Shown: positions 1 to 7,600 of the stretch, piece by piece
How positions within the stretch are numbered: position 1 is the stretch's first letter
How the letters are laid out: the number at the start of each line of letters is the position of its first letter
Assembly: GCA_030539495.1 (NCBI GenBank)
Contig: JAUNRX010000030.1
Coordinates: 1-32,305, forward strand
Direction: 5' to 3'
Source: a bacterium
Lineage (GTDB): Bacteria; Bacillota; Clostridia; Lachnospirales; Lachnospiraceae
DNA: 32,305 nucleotides
Position numbers and translations under genes: made by a program
The notes under the pieces: generated by a model
Told to the model about the DNA's origin: nothing
Database searches by the model: none
What the model saw: only the letters and a program-made list of their open reading frames with translations

Positions 1-36
1 GGAAGGTATGGAAACCATCGGTGTCCTTTTCATTCA

Positions 37-105
37 TTTTCCGGGGATTCACTCCCCGGAAAATGGAAAGAGCCAGTATCACGCAAAGCGTGACACTGGC
101 TCTTT
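37..105. terminator. Two strong hairpins, probable terminators downstream of the MscS gene
   Basis: The first inverted repeat (37-63) has 11 perfect pairs (arm TTTTCCGGGGA, loop of 5). The second (67-105) has 18-base arms with one A/C mismatch around a 3-base loop and begins with AAAGAGCCAGT. Both end in short A/T runs on each strand, so either could stop transcription in both directions. On the minus strand they follow two further hairpins at 121-164, directly after the MscS stop codon. Confidence 0.7.
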
Positions 106-120
106 CATTACCTTCAGCAC

Positions 121-164
121 TGGATGAAATCCCATTTCATCCAAAGGCACCGTCCTCGGTGCCT
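121..164. repeat. Two perfect small hairpins at the 3' end of the MscS gene
   Basis: Positions 121-143 form a 10-base perfect inverted repeat (TGGATGAAAT, loop ccc). Positions 145-164 form an 8-base perfect one (AGGCACCG, loop tcct). The latter overlaps the MscS stop codon at 163-165. Neither has a clear U-tract, so they look more like mRNA 3'-end stabilising structures than simple terminators. Confidence 0.6.
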
Positions 165-1074
165 ACTCTTTTATTATGTGTACATCAAGCTGATTAAACG
201 GAATGCTGATTCCAGCCTGATCAAGAGCTTTCTTAATCTCCTCTTGTAATCTCCATTTTAATGGCCAGTAACTATCTGTTTCTGTCCATACACGTAATGA
301 AATATTAATTGCACTGTCACCAAATTCGTAAAGGAATACATCAATTGGCTCAGTTTGTAATACTAATTCATTACTTTTACAAATTCCTTGTAATACCGCT
401 CTTACATGGTCAATATCTGCATCGTAAGATACAGGAATCATAATATCTAAACGTCTCTTCTCTTCATTTGTAGAGTTTGTAAGCTGCATATTAGATAAAT
501 CACCATTTGGCAATACGATTGATTGATTGTCTACCGTAAGGATATGCGTATAAAAAATATCAATTTTTGTTACCGTACCCTCATTGCCTTCTGCAATAAT
601 AAAATCACCCACAACAAATGGTTTTGTAAATAAGATTAATAAACCACCTGCGAAGTTTGCTAATGTTCCCTTTAAAGCAAGACCTACTGCTAAACCTGCA
701 GATCCTAGGATTGCAACGATGGATGTTGTATCAATTCCAAGAATGTTTGCAATGATCATAGCAAGGACAATATAAGATACAGTCTTTACCATAGCACAGA
801 TAAATCCGGTTGCACCTTCATCCATTGTAGAACGTTCTAATCCATGTCTTGTCAGCTTTACTGTCCATTTAATTAATTTTCGGCCAATTAAATATACAAT
901 AATAGAAAGTAAGATTACTAATACCGTATACATTGCATATTTATCAAGCCAAATCTTTGCCGAATCCACGATTCGATTAATTGCTTGTTGAAACAATGTA
1001 ATGTTCTCTTCTATCTTTTCTTTTTGGTCTAATCCTTCCGTTAAGAACGGGAGTAGTTTATTCTCATATAGCAT
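163..1074 (-). CDS. MscS-family small-conductance mechanosensitive channel
   Basis: This is a membrane channel that opens under membrane tension to release solutes during hypo-osmotic shock. The 303-residue product is in the usual size range for short MscS proteins. Hydrophobic segments are seen at about residues 47-66 and 92-112. The Gly/Ala-rich pore helix is at about 117-150, running into the family signature around KPFVVGDFI (151-159) and then the beta domain with the LPNGDLSN motif. The start ATG at 1074 has GAGG nine bases upstream. It is apparently monocistronic, with hairpins immediately after the stop. The family call is firm; conductance and ion selectivity cannot be read from the sequence. 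Confidence 0.93.
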   Translation of the reverse strand: MLYENKLLPFLTEGLDQKEKIEENITLFQQAINRIVDSAKIWLDKYAMYTVLVILLSIIVYLIGRKLIKWTVKLTRHGLERSTMDEGATGFICAMVKTVSYIVLAMIIANILGIDTTSIVAILGSAGLAVGLALKGTLANFAGGLLILFTKPFVVGDFIIAEGNEGTVTKIDIFYTHILTVDNQSIVLPNGDLSNMQLTNSTNEEKRRLDIMIPVSYDADIDHVRAVLQGICKSNELVLQTEPIDVFLYEFGDSAINISLRVWTETDSYWPLKWRLQEEIKKALDQAGISIPFNQLDVHIIKE

Positions 1075-1121
1075 TAATTTCTACCTCAACCTTTGTCTTA
1101 CGCTTTTTACTGTTACTCCTT

Positions 1122-1325
1122 TTATTTTATAATATCTCTTACAATCTGTCTATTCTCATTGTATTTTTCCAAAATAGGATGAGATTTCCTACTAAAGCAA
1201 AGATTCTGATACTTTACCAGGGGATTCCTAGAGAAACTTCCTAATAACGAGAAGAAACACGCTCTGCGAGTTTCTCTCGCTATCTCCATAGTCGCCAAGG
1301 TAATGCAAGCATCGCTTTGGCTCAT
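1122..1325 (-). other. Structured intergenic stretch with a doubtful 67-codon ORF
   Basis: The 315-base gap between the glgB and MscS genes contains an open frame of 67 codons with no recognisable ribosome binding site before its ATG. The predicted peptide is Arg/Ser/Cys/Phe-rich and matches no domain I know. The DNA has competing inverted repeats: 1231-1238 with 1269-1276 (GAGAAACT/AGTTTCTC), and 1254-1262 with 1266-1274. From memory, similar peptides recur as small hypothetical proteins in Lachnospiraceae genomes, which would fit a dispersed repeat or a non-coding RNA. I cannot confirm that here. I do not consider it a secure protein-coding gene. Confidence 0.35.
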
Positions 1326-1340
1326 TGTTCACGTAAATTT

Positions 1341-1375
1341 AAAAAAGAAATCCAACACTAGATAGTATGGATTTC
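1341..1375 (-). terminator. Intrinsic terminator of glgB
   Basis: Read on the minus strand, GAAATCC pairs with GGATTTC and the stem continues inward to 12 pairs including one G-U, around a 4-base loop. Six U residues follow (plus-strand A run 1341-1346). It lies 14 bases after the glgB stop codon. Confidence 0.88.
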
Positions 1376-1389
1376 CTTTCCTAACCTTA

Positions 1390-4080
1390 TTATTTTCTTA
1401 CGCTTTTCAAATCAATGACATCAGCTACTTTCGATGCTTCGGCATCTTTTGTTACTGTAAATTCCTCAACTGTATTTTGAGACACCTTTTTCTCTTCTTC
1501 TACTTCTTCCTTCTGTTCGGAAGGCTTTACTGCTGCTTTGCTTGCAGCTTTTGTTCCTCTTGGTCTCTTACTTGCTGATGGCTTTTTAGGTCTTGCTTTC
1601 TTTATTGGAGACTCTACTACTGTACTTGCTGCACTCTCCGCACTTACAGTATCTTGAACCACATTTTCAGCCTGTACATTTTCTACAACAGCTTCTTTTT
1701 GCTGCATTTCTTTCGTTACTTCAGCAGTCACTTCTGTCTTTACAGGTTCAGGTTCTGCCTCTGCTTTTACAGTAGCCTTTTCACTATTTACTACTTTGCT
1801 CGATCTTGCTCTTCTGCTATGCTGAGTGCTTCTTGCTGGCTGTTTTTCCTGTGCTTTCTCCTTTGCAATCTCTGCTGCAGACTTACAGCTAAATACTGTC
1901 ATTCCTAATGGAGGCAATACGATTTCCATAGAATTTTCTCGTCCATCCCATGCAATATCCTGAGACTTCTTAGAACGGCTATTTACACGGCTTTCACCAC
2001 CAAATTTCTCATCATCACTATTGAATATCTCTTTAAATTTACCTTCAAAAGGAACACCAATCTTAAATGCATCATAAGCCACAGGAGTAAAGTTGAATAC
2101 AAATAATAGTTTTTCTTTCTTATCTGCAGACTCTCTTATAAAGGAAATCACACTATGGTCAGCATCTAAGCTGCTGATCCAATCAAATCCATCGACATCG
2201 CTATCAGTAGAATATAATGCCGGATGAGCACGATAGAACTTATTTAAAGCTCTTACATAGTCATGCATCTTTCTATGTTCCTCTACGTCAAGTAAGTTCC
2301 ACTCTAAGCTCTTAGTTTCACTCCACTCAGAGAATTGAGCAAAATCTTGTCCCATAAAGAGTAATTTCTTACCTGGATGTGCCATCATAAATCCATAAGC
2401 TACACGTAAGTTTTCAAACTTCTGGTTGTAATCTCCTGGCATCTTATTCACCATGGAACCTTTTCCATGTACTACTTCATCATGAGATAATACTAATACA
2501 TAGTTTTCACTAAATGCATAAGATAGGCTGAACGTTAATTCTCCTTGTTTTCCCTTTCTAAATAAAGGATCTGTCTTCATATAGTCAAGGAAGTCATTCA
2601 TCCATCCCATATTCCATTTAAAATCAAATCCAAGTCCGTCTTCTTCCACTGGTTTCGTTACCATTGGCCATGCGGTAGATTCCTCTGCCATAATGACAGC
2701 ACCTTTACCACGCTTCTTAAATACTGTATTTAAATGCTTAAATAAAGCTATTGCATCTAAGTTTTCATTACCACCGTAAGAGTTGGCTACCCATTCTCCG
2801 TCTTCTTTTCCATAATCTAAATATAGCATGGAAGCTACAGCATCCATACGAATACCATCTGCATGATACTTCTCTACCCAGAATAAGGCATTGGCAATTA
2901 AGAAGTTGGCAACCTGTGGTCTTCCATAGTTATAGATTAGAGTTCCCCAATGTGGATGATATCCTTGTCGAGGATCCTTATGTTCATATAAACATGTACC
3001 ATCAAAATTAGAAAGTCCATGAGTATCTCTTGGGAAATGGGCAGGTACCCAGTCCAAGATTACACCAATACCTTTTTGATGCATATAATCCATGAAATAC
3101 ATAAAGTCATCTGGAGTACCAAATCTAGCCGTTACTGAATAGTAACCGATTACTTGATATCCCCAAGAAGCATCCAAAGGATGTTCCATAATTGGCATTA
3201 ACTCTATATGTGTATATCCCATATCTAATACATACTCTGCCAACATAGGTGCAATTTCACGGAAGTTATAAAAGGCATTGTCGCCCTCAATATCTGGTTT
3301 TCTCCATGAGCCTAAATGTACTTCGTAAATAGACATCGGTTCCTTTGTCATATCCTTATGTTTACGCTCTTGTAACCATTTATCATCCTTCCACTCATGG
3401 TTATTGATATTACATACAATACTTGCCGTTGCAGGTCTTAACTCAGCACGACATCCGTATGGGTCAGTCTTTAAGAATGTTAATCCACCTTTTACTTTAA
3501 GCTCGTATTTATAAACTTCGCCTTCCTTTACCCCTGGAATGAATAATTCAAAAATTCCGGAATCGCTAAGGCGTCTCATTGGATGTCTTCTTCCATCCCA
3601 AACATTAAAATCACCTACAACGCTTACACGTAATGCGTTAGGTGCCCAAACTGCGAATAATACACCTTCAACCCCATTAATCGTCATTGGATGTGCACCT
3701 AATTTTTCATATACCGTATAGTGCATACCATTTGAAAACATCTCCATATCCTTTGCCGTAATTACTGGTTTGAAGTTATATGGATCAATTACCTCTTGTT
3801 CCGTTCCATTACCATATGTAACCACATACTTGTATTCAGGTTTATTTTTTCTTGGTACGATTACTGAATAAAATCCTGCCTCATCAGTAAGCTCCATCGT
3901 ATATTTCTTTCCATCATTTAAAACAACCTCAACACTAGTGGCTGTTGGGAAAAATGCATTAATTAAATATCCTTCCTCTATTTTGGAATAGCCAAGAATA
4001 GTATGAGGATTGTCATGCTCTGAGTAGACAATCGCTTCAATTTCCGGCCAGTTCATTACATTATATAGTGCGTCATCCAT
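1390..4080 (-). CDS. glgB: 1,4-alpha-glucan branching enzyme with long charged C-terminal tail
   Basis: GlgB makes alpha-1,6 branches in glycogen by transferring alpha-1,4 glucan segments. Residues about 1-230 form beta-sandwich domains (CBM48 type) and about 260-640 the GH13 barrel. Catalytic residues are D413 (RMDAVASM), E466 (MAEEST) and D534 (SHDEVVHGK); their spacing of 53 and 68 residues matches E. coli GlgB (D405, E458, D526). The enzyme proper ends near C732. It is followed by a tail of about 160 residues rich in Lys, Ala, Glu, Ser and Pro, with histone-like basic patches (KKARPKKP) and a final acidic stretch. The tail is absent from usual GlgB proteins of about 630-730 residues and looks disordered. 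RBS GGGAGG lies 7 bases before the ATG. It is transcribed alone between its own promoter and terminator; no other glg genes are in the window. Confidence 0.96.
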   Translation of the reverse strand: MDDALYNVMNWPEIEAIVYSEHDNPHTILGYSKIEEGYLINAFFPTATSVEVVLNDGKKYTMELTDEAGFYSVIVPRKNKPEYKYVVTYGNGTEQEVIDPYNFKPVITAKDMEMFSNGMHYTVYEKLGAHPMTINGVEGVLFAVWAPNALRVSVVGDFNVWDGRRHPMRRLSDSGIFELFIPGVKEGEVYKYELKVKGGLTFLKTDPYGCRAELRPATASIVCNINNHEWKDDKWLQERKHKDMTKEPMSIYEVHLGSWRKPDIEGDNAFYNFREIAPMLAEYVLDMGYTHIELMPIMEHPLDASWGYQVIGYYSVTARFGTPDDFMYFMDYMHQKGIGVILDWVPAHFPRDTHGLSNFDGTCLYEHKDPRQGYHPHWGTLIYNYGRPQVANFLIANALFWVEKYHADGIRMDAVASMLYLDYGKEDGEWVANSYGGNENLDAIALFKHLNTVFKKRGKGAVIMAEESTAWPMVTKPVEEDGLGFDFKWNMGWMNDFLDYMKTDPLFRKGKQGELTFSLSYAFSENYVLVLSHDEVVHGKGSMVNKMPGDYNQKFENLRVAYGFMMAHPGKKLLFMGQDFAQFSEWSETKSLEWNLLDVEEHRKMHDYVRALNKFYRAHPALYSTDSDVDGFDWISSLDADHSVISFIRESADKKEKLLFVFNFTPVAYDAFKIGVPFEGKFKEIFNSDDEKFGGESRVNSRSKKSQDIAWDGRENSMEIVLPPLGMTVFSCKSAAEIAKEKAQEKQPARSTQHSRRARSSKVVNSEKATVKAEAEPEPVKTEVTAEVTKEMQQKEAVVENVQAENVVQDTVSAESAASTVVESPIKKARPKKPSASKRPRGTKAASKAAVKPSEQKEEVEEEKKVSQNTVEEFTVTKDAEASKVADVIDLKSVRK

Positions 4081-4110
4081 GGAAGTACCTCCCTATTATT
4101 TTCTTTTGCC

Positions 4111-4139
4111 ATTATACCATATTTTAGCAATTTTCACAA
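4111..4139 (-). promoter_or_regulatory. Sigma-A-like promoter of glgB
   Basis: On the minus strand, TTGTGA (4134-4139) and TATAAT (4111-4116) are separated by 17 bases. The -10 box is about 30 bases upstream of the glgB ATG. Confidence 0.75.
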
Positions 4140-4238
4140 GCTGAAGTCATTTATCTACATTCTCCTCATTTGTTGCACCAAAATCAATATTTACAGACTT
4201 TTCAACAAAATACGTCAGCTGCAAAAGTAGAAAAATGT

Positions 4239-4319
4239 AAATAAAAGAGGACTACTGTACTGTCTCAATGACCTAAAACCAAAGGCAAGTCATTTTTTTA
4301 TACAATAGTCCTCTTATTT
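4239..4319 (-). terminator. Compound hairpin, probable terminator of the manA-DUF624 unit
   Basis: Outer arms 4239-4259 and 4301-4319 pair over about 18 positions, with a 2-base bulge and one mismatch. They enclose an inner 6-pair hairpin (AATGAC/GTCATT, 4267-4272 with 4289-4294). It sits 35 bases past the DUF624 stop, and on the minus strand it is followed by a U-rich stretch. The size and nested form are unusual for a plain terminator. Confidence 0.6.
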
Positions 4320-4353
4320 GTATTTATTGATTGTTAATTTTTGTTAATTTTAT

Positions 4354-5004
4354 CTAAAAAGTATAGTACCACTCTAATTCATCTTCTGGAATGTTTTCAT
4401 CTGGTGTTGGTAAATATTTTTTAAATACCTTTTCCAATCTAAATGAACATAATAAGCAGCAAAGACCTGGTAAAAAGCTTGTTAAAAGTGGTGCAGACAT
4501 CATGCAAACGCCAGCAACTACAGTTAACGGAAGTACGATTAATGTATTAGGAAGATGTTTCATTGATACAAATAATGCCATCTTTACAAGCTCCATACGT
4601 TTTAACGTAAATCTTGATAGTAATGGGAATAAATAAACAGTAGCAGATCCAATTACAAATAAGAACATCCAGTAAATATAGAATAATACTAGATTTACCT
4701 TGGTATCTTTTACGTTGATCACATTGAAGTTAAAATACATTACGAATCCGATTACTAATAGAATTCCAGTATATATAATTCCGGTTAAGAAATTCTGCTT
4801 GAAGCATTTCCAGAACTCTTGGAATACGTACCCTCTCTCTTTTCTAATTACCTTAGTGGTAACATAGTATAATGCTGTTGTTGCAGGTCCGATTGTGATA
4901 ACCGGCATACAGAAAAAGGTCCAGATGATACTGACTAGTACAATATCAACGATCTTTCCCATGCCGTTAAATAATCCACCCTCTAAGCTAAAAAATCCTC
5001 GCAT
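4354..5004 (-). CDS. DUF624 (YesL-family) membrane protein
   Basis: This 216-residue integral membrane protein starts MRGFFSLEGG, the usual N-terminus of the YesL/DUF624 family. About five hydrophobic segments are visible. The family is often encoded next to carbohydrate uptake or degradation genes in Firmicutes; its biochemical role is not established. The start chosen (5004) has GGAG nine bases upstream. An open frame continues upstream to 5034, but that would overlap the end of manA and lacks a better site. It begins 13 bases after the manA stop, so it is very probably co-transcribed with manA. This suggests a link to mannose or fructose-6-phosphate metabolism, which is inference. Confidence 0.85.
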   Translation of the reverse strand: MRGFFSLEGGLFNGMGKIVDIVLVSIIWTFFCMPVITIGPATTALYYVTTKVIRKERGYVFQEFWKCFKQNFLTGIIYTGILLVIGFVMYFNFNVINVKDTKVNLVLFYIYWMFLFVIGSATVYLFPLLSRFTLKRMELVKMALFVSMKHLPNTLIVLPLTVVAGVCMMSAPLLTSFLPGLCCLLCSFRLEKVFKKYLPTPDENIPEDELEWYYTF

Positions 5005-5017
5005 AGTTATTTCTCCT

Positions 5018-5950
5018 TTACAAACTTGATACAATCAATTGCATATTTCCATTCATCGTATACGTATCATAAGTGCTAGGAATAATAAAATGATCCCCTT
5101 TCTTAATCGAATACGAATCTATGAAACCATTTCCCTCAATCACACTGACTAATTGAAATGGCTGTTCAAGATGAAAAAGAGCTTTACCAAAGATGTCTAC
5201 TTTATGTACAGAATAGAATTGGCAAGTCACTAATTCCTTCACTTTATAAGTACTATCTTCTATTTCCTTGGTTGCCGCAATTTCATCTATGTACGGACAA
5301 GTTATCACATCGATGCTTTGTTTAATATGAAGATCTCTCTTTTTCCCATTTTGTAGGCGATCGTAATCATATAATCGATATGTTATGTCACTACTTTGTT
5401 GTGTTTCCAGAATTAACGTTCCGGCTTTGATGGCATGTACGGTACCCGGAGTAATTTGAAAAAAATCATCTTTCTGTATCTTACGGACATTGATGAGTTC
5501 CTTCCATCGATGTTCGTTAATCATTTGCGTTAATTCCTTTTTATCATTTGCATGATGGCCAACTACAATGCTTCCATTATCGTCGCAGTCTAGTATGTAC
5601 CAACATTCTGTCTTTCCTAATGAGCCATGTTCATGTGTCTTTGCATAATAATCATCTGGATGTACTTGAATACTCAAATCCTCTTTTGCATCGATAATCT
5701 TTACAAGAAGTGGAAATTTATCGCCTGGAACGTTTCCAAACAATTCCCTGTGTTCCTTGTAAACTTCACTTAATTTATGTCCTGCATAAGTCCCATTTTT
5801 TATGGTGCAATCTCCGTTTGGATGAGCACTGATCGCCCAACACTCTCCGGTATGGTTGCTTGGAATATCATAGTTATATTCCTTCCCTAAACGGTCTCCG
5901 CCCCAGATACTTTCTTTAAATACTGGTTCCATAAATAATAGTTCTCTCAC
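5018..5950 (-). CDS. manA: Mannose-6-phosphate isomerase, class I
   Basis: This zinc enzyme interconverts mannose-6-phosphate and fructose-6-phosphate. The product of about 310 residues has the short Bacillus-type length. Early KESIWGG, the metal-binding QVHPDD motif, the ECWYIL segment, and HAIKAG followed by ETQQSSDITYRLYDYDR are all characteristic of type I isomerases. The open frame extends to a GTG at 5959, but AGGAG lies immediately next to that codon. The in-frame GTG at 5950, with AGGAG 8 bases upstream, is the better start and gives the usual N-terminus RELLFMEPVFKES. It is first in an operon with the DUF624 gene. A promoter is proposed at 6020-6048. Confidence 0.93.
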   Translation of the reverse strand: MRELLFMEPVFKESIWGGDRLGKEYNYDIPSNHTGECWAISAHPNGDCTIKNGTYAGHKLSEVYKEHRELFGNVPGDKFPLLVKIIDAKEDLSIQVHPDDYYAKTHEHGSLGKTECWYILDCDDNGSIVVGHHANDKKELTQMINEHRWKELINVRKIQKDDFFQITPGTVHAIKAGTLILETQQSSDITYRLYDYDRLQNGKKRDLHIKQSIDVITCPYIDEIAATKEIEDSTYKVKELVTCQFYSVHKVDIFGKALFHLEQPFQLVSVIEGNGFIDSYSIKKGDHFIIPSTYDTYTMNGNMQLIVSSL

Positions 5951-6019
5951 CACATTCACTCCTACTCAGAAAGCAGGCATATTCCGCTATCAAAGTAGAA
6001 TGATGTTGTTAATACTACT

Positions 6020-6048
6020 ATGATATAGGAATATGTCTAAAAAAGCAA
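6020..6048 (-). promoter_or_regulatory. Candidate promoter of manA
   Basis: On the minus strand, TTGCTT (6043-6048) and TATCAT (6020-6025) are separated by 17 bases, about 70 bases before the manA start. The rest of the 5951-6150 gap is A+T-rich, with no other feature I can support. Confidence 0.5.
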
Positions 6049-6150
6049 TGTAACAAAAAGTAATTTAGAAAGAATTTAGACTTTTTTTCACATTATTCAA
6101 TTTTCAAAGTTCCAGTTCTGTTCCAATCTTGGTCACTATACTGTCATTTC

Positions 6151-7389
6151 TTATAACTTATGAATAAATAATCCACTTCGTAGCTTTGGTTCAAACCAAG
6201 TGGACTTTGGTGGCATTAACAGCCCTGCATCTGCCACTGCAAATAATTCCTCAATGGAAGTTGGGTACATGCTGAAAGCAACCCGGCTGTCCTTCCTTAC
6301 TCTTCTCTCAAGTTCACTTAATCCTCGTATTCCTCCAATAAAGTCAATTCTCTTATCTGTTCTAGGATCATCGATTCCCAAGATCGGATGCAATAAGTAA
6401 TCCTGAAGAATTGCCACATCAAGGCTTTTTACTGGATCCTTCTGGGCTGTAATGCGATTCTTTGCCGTAAGCTCATACCATTGCTCATCCAGATACATTC
6501 CAAAAGTCCCCTTTGTTGTTGGCTGATAACCTTCTGTTCCCATAAGTGTCACTTTAAAGCTCTTTGAAACGAGTTCTAAAAATTCCATTTTAGAGTATCC
6601 ATTAAGATCCTTTACTGCTCGATTATAAGGAAGAATCTTTAACTGCTCATCTGGGAATAATACGGATAAGAAATAATTAAACTCTTCATTTCCTGTATAT
6701 TCAGGATTTTCCTGTCTTCTCTTAAGTCCTACCTTTACAGCACTAGCTGCCCTATGATGTCCATCTGCAATATAGATCTGGTTGATCTTTGAGAATGCCG
6801 TACAGATTGCATCAATATCTTCTTTTTCTTCTATCTTCCAAACATTATGAGTAATTCGATCCTCAGAGATAAAGTGATACAACGGCGTCTTCTCTATTTG
6901 CTTAGAAACGATTCGATTAATTGTCTCATTTGCTCGATAGGCTAAAAAAATTGGTCCTGTCTGAGCGTTGCAAATATCCACATGATTGATTCTGTCAATC
7001 TCTTTTTCCTCTCTCGTCTTCTCATGTTTCTTAATAATGTTATTCTGATAGTCATCAATAGAAGAGCATGCAACAATCCCTGTTTGCGTACGTCCATCCA
7101 TAATTAACTGATATATGTAGTAACATTTCTCTTCATCTGTGATCAATGTTTTATCTGCCATCCAGCGATCAAGCAGTTCTTTCGCTTTCTGGTATACCTG
7201 TGGCGCATAGATATCAATAGAGTCATCAAATTGTGTCTCTGCGCGATCAATATTTAAAAATGATCGTGGATTTCCCTTTACTGCTTCTTTCGCTTCTTCC
7301 CGATTGTATACATCATAAGGCAGTGCCGCAACCTGTGAGGCTACCTCTTTATTCGGGCGTACGCACGCAAATGGTTTTATATTTGCCAT
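6151..7389 (-). CDS. DUF1015 family protein
   Basis: This 412-residue soluble protein belongs to the DUF1015 family. The signature YIADGHHRAASA (DGHHR at residues 209-213) resembles the GxHR-type motif of ParB/sulfiredoxin-fold proteins, the fold that also includes the archaeal free-serine kinase SerK and SbnI. From memory, DUF1015 genes are often found beside serA and serC in clostridia and Thermotogae. Here serC-serA lie about 2.8 kb upstream on the same strand, with two genes between. A role in serine or phosphoserine metabolism is a reasonable inference, not shown. AGGAGG lies 10 bases before the ATG. It has its own promoter and appears monocistronic. Confidence 0.88.
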   Translation of the reverse strand: MANIKPFACVRPNKEVASQVAALPYDVYNREEAKEAVKGNPRSFLNIDRAETQFDDSIDIYAPQVYQKAKELLDRWMADKTLITDEEKCYYIYQLIMDGRTQTGIVACSSIDDYQNNIIKKHEKTREEKEIDRINHVDICNAQTGPIFLAYRANETINRIVSKQIEKTPLYHFISEDRITHNVWKIEEKEDIDAICTAFSKINQIYIADGHHRAASAVKVGLKRRQENPEYTGNEEFNYFLSVLFPDEQLKILPYNRAVKDLNGYSKMEFLELVSKSFKVTLMGTEGYQPTTKGTFGMYLDEQWYELTAKNRITAQKDPVKSLDVAILQDYLLHPILGIDDPRTDKRIDFIGGIRGLSELERRVRKDSRVAFSMYPTSIEELFAVADAGLLMPPKSTWFEPKLRSGLFIHKL

Positions 7390-7458
7390 GTTAATACTTC
7401 CTCCTATATGTAATATTATGTAAAATATTGTTTAGTGACTGTAAATATAGATATCAGT

Positions 7459-7487
7459 ATTATATCATTTCAACTCAGAATGTGCAA
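7459..7487 (-). promoter_or_regulatory. Sigma-A-like promoter of the DUF1015 gene
   Basis: On the minus strand, TTGCAC (7482-7487) and TATAAT (7459-7464) are separated by exactly 17 bases, about 70 bases before the ATG. Confidence 0.75.
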
Positions 7488-7534
7488 ATAATTGTACAAA
7501 TTTACGTACAATCTTGTGATAATAGCCTTCTAAC

Positions 7535-7572
7535 GATAATAGGAGGCCTCTATTAAGAAGCCTCCTATTATC
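7535..7572. terminator. Perfect 13-base-pair hairpin after the hydrolase gene
   Basis: GATAATAGGAGGC (7535-7547) pairs perfectly with 7560-7572 around a 12-base loop. It lies 29 bases past the stop of the minus-strand hydrolase gene. There is no strong U-tract on the minus strand, so termination strength is uncertain. Confidence 0.6.
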
Positions 7573-7600
7573 TTAAAATATAACTAAATTACGCTCATAC

